A stretch of DNA of 64,000 bases. It comes from Streptomyces sp. NRRL F-2580 (lineage in GTDB: Bacteria > Actinomycetota > Actinomycetes > Streptomycetales > Streptomycetaceae). Below the pieces are notes generated by a model. The model worked only from the letters and a program-made list of their open reading frames with translations. It did not search any database and was not told the DNA's origin. Position 1 is the first letter of the stretch. The number at the start of each line of letters is the position of its first letter. Positions 1 through 8,008 of this stretch are shown here, piece by piece. The translations under genes were made by a program, and so were the position numbers. The DNA lies in assembly GCF_000720115.1 (NCBI RefSeq), contig NZ_JOIR01000003.1, forward strand, positions 1-64,000, read 5' to 3'.

Positions 1-717
1 GCGCCCACCCCGGCCCCGCCGGTCTCCTACCCGCCCTCCCCCTGGCTCGGCGGCGCCACGACCCCGGCGGCGCCCACCCCGGCCGCGCCGGTCCCGGCGG
101 CGGCCCCCGCCGCACCCCCGGCCGCCGCGGCCGGCACGGGGAAGATCAACCTCGACAAGGGCCGGGTCAGCCTCCAGAAGAACCAGACCGTCTCCCTGGT
201 CAAGGGCGGCCGCCCGCTGCTCTCCCAGGTCAAGATGGGCCTGGGCTGGGAGCCCGCCTTCGGCGGCCGGGACATCGACCTCGACGCCTCCGTCATCGCG
301 TACGGCCCCCAGCGCAACCACATCGACAGCTGCTACTTCGGCAAGCTGTCCATCCTCGGCGGCTCCGTCAAGCACTCGGGGGACAACCTCACCGGTGAGG
401 GCGCGGGCGACGACGAGGTGATCGTCGTGGACCTCGGCCGGCTCCCCGCCGAGGCCACCGGCCTGGTCTTCACGGTCAACTCCTTCTCCGGCCAGAAGTT
501 CACCGAGGTGGCGAAGGCCTACTGCCGTCTGATCGACGCGGCGAGCGGCGAGGAGCTGGTGCGCTTCGACCTGACCTCCGCCGAGCCGCAGACCGGCGTG
601 ATGATGGCCAAGCTGATCAAGCAGTTCAGCGGCGAGTGGGAGATGACGGCCATGGGCGAGTTTGTGAAGTCGCGCACAGTGCGCGGCATGGTCAAGCCCG
701 CCGCACAGGCACTCTGA
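1..717 (+). CDS. TerD family protein, C-terminal part (5' end outside window)
   Basis: The reading frame is open from the first base, so the start lies upstream. The first 46 visible residues are a Pro/Ala-rich linker. From about residue 48 to the end (238) there is a complete TerD domain. Its acidic calcium-binding motifs are visible as GRDIDLDAS and GEGAGDDE. TerD proteins are cytoplasmic or membrane-associated calcium-binding proteins linked to tellurite resistance, phage resistance and, in Streptomyces, differentiation. A linker of this kind usually joins an N-terminal TerD or other domain to a C-terminal TerD domain, so the full protein is probably multidomain; this is inferred. A TerC gene and a second protein with a Pro-rich linker lie at the other end of the window. 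Confidence 0.9.
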   Translation, partial: APTPAPPVSYPPSPWLGGATTPAAPTPAAPVPAAAPAAPPAAAAGTGKINLDKGRVSLQKNQTVSLVKGGRPLLSQVKMGLGWEPAFGGRDIDLDASVIAYGPQRNHIDSCYFGKLSILGGSVKHSGDNLTGEGAGDDEVIVVDLGRLPAEATGLVFTVNSFSGQKFTEVAKAYCRLIDAASGEELVRFDLTSAEPQTGVMMAKLIKQFSGEWEMTAMGEFVKSRTVRGMVKPAAQAL

Positions 718-819
718 GCAGGTGGGCGGGCACCGGCAGCCACGGCGGCGCATCCCGGGTGATGGATGCCACGCGTAATCCGTAAGTGGCTGTCAGTGTC
801 CGCCCGTAGCCTTGAAACC

Positions 820-996
820 ATGCACGAGACACTCACACCCGCGGGTCCCGCCCGCCCGTCCGCCGCCGAGGCGAACGAGGCGATACGGCACCTCGTCGAA
901 ACCCGGGTGGACGGCGAGTGGCCCTCGGAGGCGTATGAGTTCCTGCTCTCCGAGTGGGCCGAGGCCTCGCGTGCGGAGGTTTCCGCAGGCCCCTGA
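820..996 (+). CDS. small hypothetical protein (58 aa)
   Basis: This is a short acidic ORF of 58 residues starting at ATG 820, about 100 bp after the TerD gene. The sequence begins MHETLTPAG and has an amphipathic, Glu/Ala-rich body (EANEAIRHLVETRV, then YEFLLSEWAEAS), which looks like a compact two-helix protein. I recognise no domain. The upstream region has no strong Shine-Dalgarno sequence. The codon pattern (GC-rich third positions) and the lack of an overlapping better ORF support coding. Function unknown. Confidence 0.5.
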   Translation: MHETLTPAGPARPSAAEANEAIRHLVETRVDGEWPSEAYEFLLSEWAEASRAEVSAGP

Positions 997-1020
997 GCGC
1001 GGGCGGCCGTCCGCCCGCGC

Positions 1021-1106
1021 CCGTCCGTACGCACGGGCCCGTCCACACGCCCGCCCGCACGGGCCCGTTCGCCCGTCCGCACGCACGGGCCCGTCCACAC
1101 GCCCGC
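1021..1106. repeat. 34-bp imperfect direct repeat, 52-bp period
   Basis: Positions 1021-1054 and 1073-1106 are the same 34-bp sequence with one mismatch (gtccgtac versus gtccgcac). The repeat is built from the words cacgggcccgt and ccacacgcccgc. It lies between the 58-aa ORF and the stop codon of the convergent PhoX-type gene. It may serve as a structured 3' region; no consensus terminator is evident. Confidence 0.6.
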
Positions 1107-1135
1107 GCCCACGGGCACACCGCGCGCCGTCCGCG

Positions 1136-2575
1136 TCAGTGACCGCGCCGCCACGGCCCGGTGATGGCCAGCATGATGCCCGGGGTCTGGATGTTGGCGA
1201 ACAGCGTGCGCCCGTCCGGGGAGAAGCACACCCCGGTGAACTCGGAGTACTCCGGCTCCTCGGCCGATCCGACATTCAGCTCGTTGCGCGCCAGCGGGTA
1301 GGTGCGGCCCGACTCGGTCGCGCCGAACAGGTGCTGCAGCCCCGAGCCGTCCTCCGCGATGACCAGGCCGCCGTACGGAGACACGGTGATGTTGTCCGGC
1401 CCGTCGTAGCCGCCGTCCACCGCCGGCTCCGCGTTGACGCCGATCAGGACGGTCAGCCGGACCGTGCGCCGCTTCGGGTCGTAGAACCACACCTGGCCGT
1501 CGTGCGCCGCGCCCGGGCTCTCCTCACGGGCGTAGGAGGAGACGAAGTACGCGCCCCCGTCGGCCCACCACATGCCCTCCAGCTTGCGCCCGCGCGTCAC
1601 CACCCCGTCCGCGAACTGCTTGCGCACCGGCACGGTGCGCGCGTCGCGGTCCGTGACGTCCACCCAGTCGACCCCGTAGACGGTGCCGATCCTCGTCGCG
1701 CGCGAGAGGTCGTCGACGAACCGGCCGGAGCTGTCGATGCACTTGGCGGCCTGGAGCACACCGGCGTCGGCCGCGAGCGTACGGAGCCTGCCGCGCCCGT
1801 GGTGGAAGCCGCGGGGCGGGGTCCAGCGGTAGAGCAGCCCGTTGGGGCCGGAGGCGTCCTCGGTCAGGTAGGCGTGGCCCTGGCGCGGATCGATGACCAC
1901 GGCCTCGTGGTCGTACCGCCCGAACGCCTTGATCGGGCGCGGGTCGCGGTTGGCGCGGCGGTCGTGCGGGTCGACCTCGAAGACGTAGCCGTGGTCCTTG
2001 GTCATGCCGTTCTTGCCGGCGAGGTCCGAGTTCTCCTCGCAGGTCAGCCAGGTGTCCCAGGGGGTGGAGCCGCCCGCGCAGTTGGTGGACGTACCGGCGA
2101 TGCCCACCCATTCGGCGACCTCGCCGCCGCGCCGGACCTCGACGACCGTGCAGCCGCCGGCCGCGGCCGGGTCGTAGACCAGGCCCTCGGTGAGCGGGAC
2201 GGGATGGGTCCAGCCCGAACGGGGTCCCTTGAGCTCGTGGTTGTTGACGAGGAGGGTGACTCCCCGGTGGCCTTCGAAGGCGGCGGTCCCGTCGTGGTTG
2301 GACGGGGTGCTCTCGCCCGACTCCAGCGTGGTGACCCCGCTGTGCGTGATCACGCGGTACGTGAACCCGGCGGGGAGGGCGAGGATGCCGGCCGGGTCGG
2401 GGACGAGCGGGCCGTAGCCGGGCTCGCAGGGCCGCCCGTGCTCGTCGCGGTGGGTGCTGTCGTCGGCCGCCAGCGCTCCCGGGGCGGTGGCGAGTGCGCC
2501 GACCGTCCCGGTGAGGGCCACGCCCGCGCCGGCGATGACGGTACGGGCGGTGAAGTCTCTGCGGCTGAGCGGCAT
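1136..2575 (-). CDS. PhoX/DUF839 family secreted phosphatase
   Basis: The product is 479 residues. ATG 2575 was chosen because AGGAGA sits just upstream and because it gives a clean Tat signal: SRRDF at residues 4-8, a hydrophobic segment, then a cleavage site near residue 37 (GALA/AD). The remainder matches the PhoX-type (DUF839) family: PAGFTYRVI, a GGCTVVEV region, TWLTCEEN, and DNITVSPYGGLVIAEDG near the C terminus. Family members are calcium/iron-dependent exported alkaline phosphatases that release phosphate from organic esters. The TCEEN and GPDNI regions supply typical metal ligands. A PHO-box-like repeat lies upstream (2646-2661), consistent with phosphate-starvation control; that part is inference. 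Confidence 0.85.
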   Translation of the reverse strand: MPLSRRDFTARTVIAGAGVALTGTVGALATAPGALAADDSTHRDEHGRPCEPGYGPLVPDPAGILALPAGFTYRVITHSGVTTLESGESTPSNHDGTAAFEGHRGVTLLVNNHELKGPRSGWTHPVPLTEGLVYDPAAAGGCTVVEVRRGGEVAEWVGIAGTSTNCAGGSTPWDTWLTCEENSDLAGKNGMTKDHGYVFEVDPHDRRANRDPRPIKAFGRYDHEAVVIDPRQGHAYLTEDASGPNGLLYRWTPPRGFHHGRGRLRTLAADAGVLQAAKCIDSSGRFVDDLSRATRIGTVYGVDWVDVTDRDARTVPVRKQFADGVVTRGRKLEGMWWADGGAYFVSSYAREESPGAAHDGQVWFYDPKRRTVRLTVLIGVNAEPAVDGGYDGPDNITVSPYGGLVIAEDGSGLQHLFGATESGRTYPLARNELNVGSAEEPEYSEFTGVCFSPDGRTLFANIQTPGIMLAITGPWRRGH

Positions 2576-2639
2576 CGGGTCTCCTGGGGTGGGGAGGTGG
2601 TGCGCCTGTCGTGCGGTCGTCGGCGCACACGCTCGCGCC

Positions 2640-2661
2640 CGCACGTGAACGGCGGCTGAAC
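2640..2661 (-). promoter_or_regulatory. putative PHO box (PhoP direct repeats) of the PhoX gene
   Basis: Reading the minus strand, two GTTCA words sit exactly 11 nt apart (2661-2657 and 2650-2646), as GTTCAGCCGCC followed by GTTCACGTGCG. Streptomyces PhoP binds 11-nt direct repeats with a conserved GTTCA-type core. The pair lies about 70-85 nt upstream of the start codon of a gene expected to respond to phosphate. The pattern is seen directly; PhoP binding is inferred. Confidence 0.55.
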
Positions 2662-2693
2662 TACCCACGAAGAGGATCAGTCCCCTTGCCGGT

Positions 2694-2716
2694 GGCCGGA
2701 ATGGCCAACTCCGGCC
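2694..2716 (-). terminator. possible hairpin terminator after the hypothetical gene
   Basis: GGCCGGA (2694-2700) can pair with TCCGGCC (2710-2716) over a 9-nt loop, just after the stop of the 500-aa gene on the minus strand. There is no U tract, and the stem is only 7 bp. Confidence 0.35.
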
Positions 2717-2757
2717 CCAGGAACGGCGCATTGTCGCCACTGCGCCGACCGCCCGGC

Positions 2758-4260
2758 TCAGGGGCGGCGGGAGCGCGCCTTGAACGCGGCCTTGCGGGCC
2801 TCCTTCGCCGCCTTCTTGTCCGGGTGCAGCCGACCCATCGCCTCCAGGACGTACGCCGTCGCCGGGTGCTCCACCCGCCACACCTGCTCGAAGAAGCCCG
2901 CGTGATGAGCGGTCAGGGTCTCCATCAGGAGCGGCAGCTCCTCCGTCTCCCCGTCGGCGGCCAGCTGCGCCGCGATCGTGTCGACCGTCAGCCAGAACAC
3001 CATCTCCGGGTCCGGCGCCGGTACGTCGGCCACCCCGCGTTCCGCCAGCCAGACCCGGGCGAGCCCGCCGAGCTCCGCGTCGTCCAGCACCGCCCGGACC
3101 GCCGGCTCGGCCTCGGGCCCGGCCGGCGCCAGGGCCTGCTGGCACCGGAGCCGGCGCAGCGGGCCGCCCTCGTCGTCCCCGCGCGCGGCGGCCAGCAGTT
3201 CGGCGACCGCGGCGGGCAGTTCGCGGCCGGCCAGCCACTGTTCGATCTCGGCCTGGGCGGCGTTCTCGGGGTAGAAGGCGACCGCGTCGAGCAGTGCGTC
3301 GGCGCCCTTGTCGGCCAGCTCGCCGACGGCGGGGGCCTCGACCCCGGCCTCCAGCATCCGGGCGCGGATCCCGTACAGGCCGAGCGGGGTGAGGCGGACC
3401 AGGCCGTAGCGGGAGACGTCCTCGTCGTCCGCGGTGCTCGCGGTCTCCGGCTCCAGCGGTCCGTCGGCCTCCGTCATCAGCTCCTCGTCGACGGGCCGGA
3501 ACTCGACCAGCCCGATCGGCGCCAGCTGCCTGAACTGGCCGTCGAGGCGCATCATCGCGTCCGAGACCTGCTCCAGCACGGCGTCGGTGGGCTCGCCCAT
3601 GCCGTCCGGCACGACCATCGACGCGGCGAGCACCGGCAGCGGAACCGGCCGGTCCGCCGCCCCGCCCTCGGTGACGGTGAGCAGGTAGAGGTTGGCGAGG
3701 ACCCCGTCGAGGAAGTCCGCCTCGCGGCCCGGGTTCCAGTCGAGCTGGTCGAAGTCGATCTCGCCGCCCGCGTCCAGCGCGTCGACGAGGCCGTCCAGGT
3801 CGGGCACCGCCGCGTCGGCGAGCACCGTGTCCAGGGCCGCCAGCCAGAGGTCGAGCACGTCGCCGGGGGCGCCGCTCGTCACCAGCGCCAGGTCCTCGCC
3901 GGGCGCGGCCGTGCCGAAGCGCTCCTCGCCGCCCTGACCGGGTTCTTCGCGGATGCCCTGCCCGGCGTCCTCCTCCGGCTCCGTCACGTCGACCAGGCCG
4001 GTGTCCACGGCCACCCGCCAGGCCTGGCCCGCGTACCCGGTGGAGTCCTCGTCGGCGGCGTCGAGGCCGAGCACCGCGACGGCCTCGGGCAGCTGCTCCG
4101 CGACGAGTTCGCCGCCGACGTCGACGCGGGTTCCGGGTCCGGCCCAGCGGGCGAGGCGTACGGCGCGCGCGAACAGCGGGGCGACGAGGGCGTCGCGGGC
4201 CAGTTCCGCGTCGGAGTGCAGCCGTACCGGCGGCAGCGTGGGGTGCGACTCTGCGGACAT
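2758..4260 (-). CDS. conserved hypothetical protein (500 aa)
   Basis: This is a large, strongly acidic protein that I cannot assign to a characterised family. ATG 4260 is preceded by a GAGGAG ribosome-binding site at good spacing. There is no signal peptide or membrane segment, so it is probably cytoplasmic. Residues from about 20 to 440 alternate acidic stretches with Leu/Ala-rich helices (for example LAALDTVLADAAVPDLDGL). The last 20 residues switch to a basic tail rich in Lys, Ala and Arg. The layout resembles the large helical plasmid/regulatory-type hypothetical proteins common in Streptomyces. It is read divergently from the secreted nuclease gene and in the same direction as the PhoX gene, with 182 bp between. 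No function is proposed. Confidence 0.8.
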   Translation of the reverse strand: MSAESHPTLPPVRLHSDAELARDALVAPLFARAVRLARWAGPGTRVDVGGELVAEQLPEAVAVLGLDAADEDSTGYAGQAWRVAVDTGLVDVTEPEEDAGQGIREEPGQGGEERFGTAAPGEDLALVTSGAPGDVLDLWLAALDTVLADAAVPDLDGLVDALDAGGEIDFDQLDWNPGREADFLDGVLANLYLLTVTEGGAADRPVPLPVLAASMVVPDGMGEPTDAVLEQVSDAMMRLDGQFRQLAPIGLVEFRPVDEELMTEADGPLEPETASTADDEDVSRYGLVRLTPLGLYGIRARMLEAGVEAPAVGELADKGADALLDAVAFYPENAAQAEIEQWLAGRELPAAVAELLAAARGDDEGGPLRRLRCQQALAPAGPEAEPAVRAVLDDAELGGLARVWLAERGVADVPAPDPEMVFWLTVDTIAAQLAADGETEELPLLMETLTAHHAGFFEQVWRVEHPATAYVLEAMGRLHPDKKAAKEARKAAFKARSRRP

Positions 4261-4651
4261 GGTGCTGTTCTCCTCGCGGACGCGGTGGGGCCGGGCGCGC
4301 AGCCGGGCCGGCGGGTCGTAACGGCCGGTTGGTCCGTCATGTGCGCGCGGACATCGGCGACATGGCCGACATGACAGGCAAGGCGGCGCGGGGCAGATGT
4401 GGCGCAGATGACAGTGGTGGCCGTCGTTCGGCGCCCCAGCGTAGACGCATTTCGGGACCATCCGGCGGGCCATCACCGTTGGTTCATCCCACAGTCAGCT
4501 GCCGTCTTCCCTGGAGGGCTTGACAACTTTGCTGGCCACGCAGGAAATTGACGCGCGTAGATGTATCGGGAGCGGCACGCCTCCCGCAGATCTCGCTGCG
4601 ACCCCGCTGCCGCGCCCCTCCTTTCCCTCTCCCACACCGGAGTTCCTGCCC
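4261..4651. other. 391-bp divergent intergenic region
   Basis: This region separates the minus-strand 500-aa gene from the plus-strand nuclease gene. It holds both promoters. A PHO-box-like pair (4471-4492) and a TTGACA word (4520-4525) face the nuclease gene, although no good -10 follows at standard spacing. An in-frame TTG at 4520 would extend the nuclease N terminus, but it would bury the signal peptide. I see no small gene here. Confidence 0.6.
4471..4492 (+). promoter_or_regulatory. possible PHO box upstream of the secreted nuclease
   Basis: CATCACCGTTG (4471-4481) is followed at 11-nt spacing by GTTCATCCCAC (4482-4492). Both units keep the TCAYC core of Streptomyces PHO repeats, and the second has the full GTTCA start. 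Further 11-nt units (4493 and 4504) are degenerate. The secreted nuclease downstream is a plausible phosphate-scavenging gene. Confidence 0.35.
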
Positions 4652-6493
4652 ATGCGCTCCTCGCATCCCCGTTCCGCCGCCGTCGCGGCCCTCGTCGCCA
4701 CCGCACTGGCCACCGGCCTGCTCGCGGGCTCCGCCGACGCGGCCGAAGGCGCCGTGTCCGCCGATCCGATACGCATCCACGACATCCAGGGCACCACCCG
4801 GATATCCCCGCTGAACGGCAAGCAGGTCACCGACGTCGAGGGCATCGTGACGGGCGTGCGGACGTACGGCTCGCGCGGTTTCTGGATCCAGGACCCGGAC
4901 GCCGACGACAACGACGCCACCAGTGAGGGCGTGTTCGTCTTCACCAGCTCCGCCCCGACCGTCGCCGTGGGCGACGCGGTCAAGGTCGCCGGCACCGTCG
5001 GCGAGTACGTCCCCGGCGGCCTGACCTCCGGCAACCAGTCGGTCACCCAGATCTCCAAGCCGACGGTGACCGTGGTCTCCTCCGGCAACGCGCTGCCCGA
5101 GGCCACCGCGATCAACGAGTACTCGGTGCCCGCCGAGTACGCCCCGGCGGGCGACCCGGCCGCCGCCGGCAGCATCAACGGCCTGGCCCTGGAGCCCGCG
5201 CGCTACGCCCTGGACCACTACGAGTCCCTGGAGGGCATGAACGTCAAGATCGGCACCTCCCGCGTGGTCGGCGCCACCGACCCGTACTCGGAGCTGTGGG
5301 TCACGGTGAAGGGCTGGGAGAACACCGCCAAGCGCGGTGGCACGATCTACGGCTCCTACGAGTCCCAGAACACCGGCCGCCTCCAGATCCAGCAGCTCGC
5401 GCCCCTCGCGCAGCAGCCCTTCCCGGTGGCCAACGTCGGCGACAAGCTGACCGGCACCACCGAGGGCCCGCTGGACTTCAACCAGTTCGGCGGTTACACG
5501 CTGGTGGCCCGCACCCTCGGCACGGTCCAGGCGGGCACCCTCGCCCCCGAGAAGACCAAGCCGCAGGCCGAGCAGGAGCTCGCGGTGGCCACGTACAACG
5601 TGGAGAACCTCGACCCGACCGACCCGCAGGAGAAGTTCGACGCGCTGGCGAAGGCGGTCGTCGAGAACCTCGCCTCCCCCGACGTCCTCGCCCTGGAGGA
5701 GATCCAGGACGACAACGGCGCCAAGAACGACGGCACCGTCTCCGCCGAGCAGACGCTGACGAAGTTCACCGCGGCGATCACGGCGGCGGGCGGCCCGGCC
5801 TACCAGTGGCGGACCGTCAACCCGGAGGACAAGAAGGACGGCGGCGAGCCCGGCGGCAACATCCGCCAGGTCTTCCTCTTCAACCCGGCGCGGGTCTCCT
5901 TCACCGAGCGCGCCCCGGGCGACGCGGTGACGGCGACCGGCGTGGTCAAGGAGAACGGCAAGGCCGCCCTGACCCACTCCCCCGGCCGCGTCGACCCCGC
6001 GAACCCCGCGTGGGCGGACAGCCGCAAGCCCCTCGCGGGCGAGTTCGTCTTCCGCGGCAAGACGGTCTTCGTGATCGCCAACCACTTCGGCTCCAAGGGC
6101 GGCGACGAGAGCCTGACCTCGCACCACCAGCCGCCGGTCCGTTCCTCGGAGGCCAAGCGGCTGCTGCAGGCGCAGGCCGTGAACGGCTTCGTCAAGGAGA
6201 TCCTGGCGGCGGACAAGAACGCGAACGTCCTGGTCCTCGGTGACATCAACGACTTCGAGTTCTCGGCGACGACGGACGCGCTCGCGGACGGCGGGGCGCT
6301 GTACCCGGCGATCAAGTCGCTGCCGAAGGCGGAGCGCTACTCGTACGTCTACCAGGGCAACGCGCAGGTGCTGGACCAGATCCTGACGAGCCCGGCGATC
6401 AAGAAGTTCACGTACGACAGCGTGCACATCAACGCGGAGTTCGCGGCGCAGAACAGCGACCACGACCCGCAGGTGCTGCGCTTCAAGCCGTAA
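4652..6493 (+). CDS. secreted endonuclease/exonuclease/phosphatase family protein
   Basis: The protein has 613 residues. ATG 4652 gives a Sec signal peptide (residues 1-31, ending GSADA/AEG) and is preceded by GGAG. After the signal comes an OB-fold-like region of the YhcR/NucH type (about 40-150: DIQGTTRISPLNGKQV, GFWIQDPD). The EEP catalytic domain starts near 310 with VATYNVENLD. It contains the conserved Glu in LALEEIQDD, the IANHFGSKGG motif, VLGDINDFE and the terminal SDHDPQ, so the Asn, Glu, Asp and His of the EEP active site are all present. The likely role is extracellular, metal-dependent cleavage of nucleic acid or phosphoester substrates to gain nutrients. Its position beside a PhoX phosphatase and a possible PHO box supports phosphate scavenging, which remains inference. 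Confidence 0.9.
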   Translation: MRSSHPRSAAVAALVATALATGLLAGSADAAEGAVSADPIRIHDIQGTTRISPLNGKQVTDVEGIVTGVRTYGSRGFWIQDPDADDNDATSEGVFVFTSSAPTVAVGDAVKVAGTVGEYVPGGLTSGNQSVTQISKPTVTVVSSGNALPEATAINEYSVPAEYAPAGDPAAAGSINGLALEPARYALDHYESLEGMNVKIGTSRVVGATDPYSELWVTVKGWENTAKRGGTIYGSYESQNTGRLQIQQLAPLAQQPFPVANVGDKLTGTTEGPLDFNQFGGYTLVARTLGTVQAGTLAPEKTKPQAEQELAVATYNVENLDPTDPQEKFDALAKAVVENLASPDVLALEEIQDDNGAKNDGTVSAEQTLTKFTAAITAAGGPAYQWRTVNPEDKKDGGEPGGNIRQVFLFNPARVSFTERAPGDAVTATGVVKENGKAALTHSPGRVDPANPAWADSRKPLAGEFVFRGKTVFVIANHFGSKGGDESLTSHHQPPVRSSEAKRLLQAQAVNGFVKEILAADKNANVLVLGDINDFEFSATTDALADGGALYPAIKSLPKAERYSYVYQGNAQVLDQILTSPAIKKFTYDSVHINAEFAAQNSDHDPQVLRFKP

Positions 6494-6552
6494 CCACGGG
6501 GCCGCGGGGGTCCGGCCGCCGTCCCGGCCGGGCCCCCTGCCACAATCCGGCC

Positions 6553-7014
6553 ATGGACTTCCGCAACACCACGCGCCGGGACCTGCCCGCCGTACTCGCC
6601 CTGCTCGCCGACGAGGACCGGGTCCTCGACCCGGCCTCGATCGTGGTCGGCGAGGCGCACGAGCGGGCCTTCGCGGCCATCGGGGCGGACCCCCGCAACG
6701 AGATGCTGGTCCTCACCGACGGGGTGGCCGGGGAGGAGGTCGTCCTCGGCTGCCTCCAGCTGACGTACATACCGGGCCTGGGCCAGAACGGGCAGGAGCG
6801 GGCCGTGGTGGAGGCCGTACGGGTCCGCGCGGACCGGCGGGGCGCGGGACTCGGGGCGGAGCTGATGCGCCTGGCCGTCGAGCGGGCCCGTGAGCGCGGC
6901 TGCGGCCTGGTCCAGCTGACGAGCAGCAAGCGGCGCACCGCGGCCCACCGTTTCTACGAGCGGCTGGGCTTCGCGCGCAGCCACGAGGGCTTCAAGCTGC
7001 GGCTGAAGCCGTAA
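6553..7014 (+). CDS. GNAT family N-acetyltransferase
   Basis: A 153-residue single-domain GNAT acetyltransferase. The N terminus (MDFRNTTRRDLPAVLALLADEDR) is the usual first strand and helix. The acetyl-CoA-binding motif A is EAVRVRADRRGAGLGAELM around residues 92-110, with the R/Q-x-x-G-x-G/A pattern as RRGAGLG. Motif B follows with AAHRFYERLGF near 138-148. The substrate cannot be predicted. It begins about 60 bp after the nuclease gene and may be a separate transcription unit. Confidence 0.9.
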   Translation: MDFRNTTRRDLPAVLALLADEDRVLDPASIVVGEAHERAFAAIGADPRNEMLVLTDGVAGEEVVLGCLQLTYIPGLGQNGQERAVVEAVRVRADRRGAGLGAELMRLAVERARERGCGLVQLTSSKRRTAAHRFYERLGFARSHEGFKLRLKP

Positions 7015-7157
7015 CGGGCCTTTTCCGGGCAAGGTGGGGACTTTCGGCCCTGCCGTGACGCTCGACACATCCCTACCGAATCCACCGGTTGTGGTGTTGA
7101 GTATCTCCACGCCCGATCTTGCCCCGGCTTGTACCGCCCCCTCCCTGGAGGATCCGC

Positions 7158-7412
7158 GTGTTCCCCTCCATCTCCCTCGCCCAGGAAATCGGCCTCGCCG
7201 TCCTGCTCGTGGCCGCGATCGCCTGGGTCGCCGGCCTCGGTCACATGCTGTGGGACAGCCGCTTGCACCACCCGGAGCCCAGCGCCCCCGAGGGTCTGCC
7301 GATGATCCCGGCGCAGCGCGGCTCCGCCGGGCACCCTATGGAGTCGGTGGAACTGACCGAGGCGGAACAGCAGGCCTTCGCCGGCCTGATCCGCACGATC
7401 CCCCTGCACTGA
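7158..7412 (+). CDS. small membrane protein (84 aa)
   Basis: GTG 7158 was chosen because GGAGGA lies 6 nt upstream (7147-7152); an earlier in-frame codon has no ribosome site. The 84-residue product has one clear transmembrane helix near the N terminus (IGLAVLLVAAIAWVAGLGHML, about residues 10-30). A soluble tail follows with a Pro/Glu-rich stretch and the terminal helix TEAEQQAFAGLIRTI. No family is recognised. It converges with the next gene, 31 bp away. Confidence 0.65.
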   Translation: MFPSISLAQEIGLAVLLVAAIAWVAGLGHMLWDSRLHHPEPSAPEGLPMIPAQRGSAGHPMESVELTEAEQQAFAGLIRTIPLH

Positions 7413-7443
7413 CCGCCGCCGAACCGGTCGCCGCGTCCTCGGC

Positions 7444-7857
7444 CTACTCGTGGGCGCGCCCCGGGGGCCGTCGCCGTCCCACCGCGCCGATCAGGGCGCA
7501 AACGCCGGCGGTCACGACGATGCTCCCCACCATGACCATCCCCACGCCGATGACGAAGAGCCCGCTGGCGTCGTCCGACCAGTCGTAGGCGGCGGCGATC
7601 GTCAGGCCGGCCGTGACGCCCGCGACGGTGGCCGCCGCGTGGCCCCGGAACGCCGCCCAGCACACCGGCACCAGCAGGGTCACCACGAGCCCGATCACCT
7701 GCCAGGCCTCGTAGGGGCCGGTCTGCGAACCGTCGGGCTGCACGTCGCGCTGCTGGTCCCAGCCCAACCAGGCGGCCCAGGCCGCCGACGACACCACGGC
7801 GAGCAGCAGAGCGGTCAGGAGGCGGGGAGCGGGGCCGGACAGGAGTCGTCGTCTCAT
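7444..7857 (-). CDS. integral membrane protein, unknown function
   Basis: A 137-residue product with four predicted transmembrane segments: LLTALLLAVVSSAAWAAWL, VIGLVVTLLVPVCWAAF, ATVAGVTAGLTIAAAY and FVIGVGMVMVGSIVVTAGVCALIGAV. It ends in a basic tail with the pattern RRRPPGR. ATG 7857 is preceded by GAAGG at 9 nt; an in-frame start nine codons upstream is possible but has no ribosome site. An inverted repeat (7901-7924) sits in the promoter region and could be an operator. No family was recognised. Confidence 0.65.
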   Translation of the reverse strand: MRRRLLSGPAPRLLTALLLAVVSSAAWAAWLGWDQQRDVQPDGSQTGPYEAWQVIGLVVTLLVPVCWAAFRGHAAATVAGVTAGLTIAAAYDWSDDASGLFVIGVGMVMVGSIVVTAGVCALIGAVGRRRPPGRAHE

Positions 7858-7900
7858 GCACCCCAGCCTTCCCTCCGGCCCCACCGCCGACCAGAGCGCG

Positions 7901-7924
7901 CGTACTCAGTCCCGACCGAGTACG
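7901..7924. promoter_or_regulatory. inverted repeat CGTACTC-N10-GAGTACG upstream of the small membrane gene
   Basis: Perfect 7-bp arms at 7901-7907 and 7918-7924 are separated by 10 bp. The site lies 44 bp upstream of ATG 7857, a usual position for a repressor site. The cognate regulator is unknown. Confidence 0.4.
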
Positions 7925-7938
7925 GGCCCCGCCCATGA

Positions 7939-7981
7939 CCGAGCGCCCTCCCGGCCCCCGAGGGGCTGGAAGGGCGCTCGG
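7939..7981 (-). terminator. terminator after dapD
   Basis: CCGAGCGCCCT (7939-7949) and AGGGCGCTCGG (7971-7981) form a perfect 11-bp stem. It lies 27 bp past the dapD stop in the minus direction. There is no U tract, as is usual for Streptomyces hairpins. Confidence 0.75.
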
Positions 7982-8008
7982 TGCTGACCGCCGGCAACCG
8001 GCGAAGCG

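Noticed and set aside
1021..1106. CRISPR-like array
   Set aside because: Only two imperfect copies and an 18-bp spacer; no cas genes.
4520..4651. TTG start for the secreted nuclease
   Set aside because: It would place 44 unrelated residues before the signal peptide.
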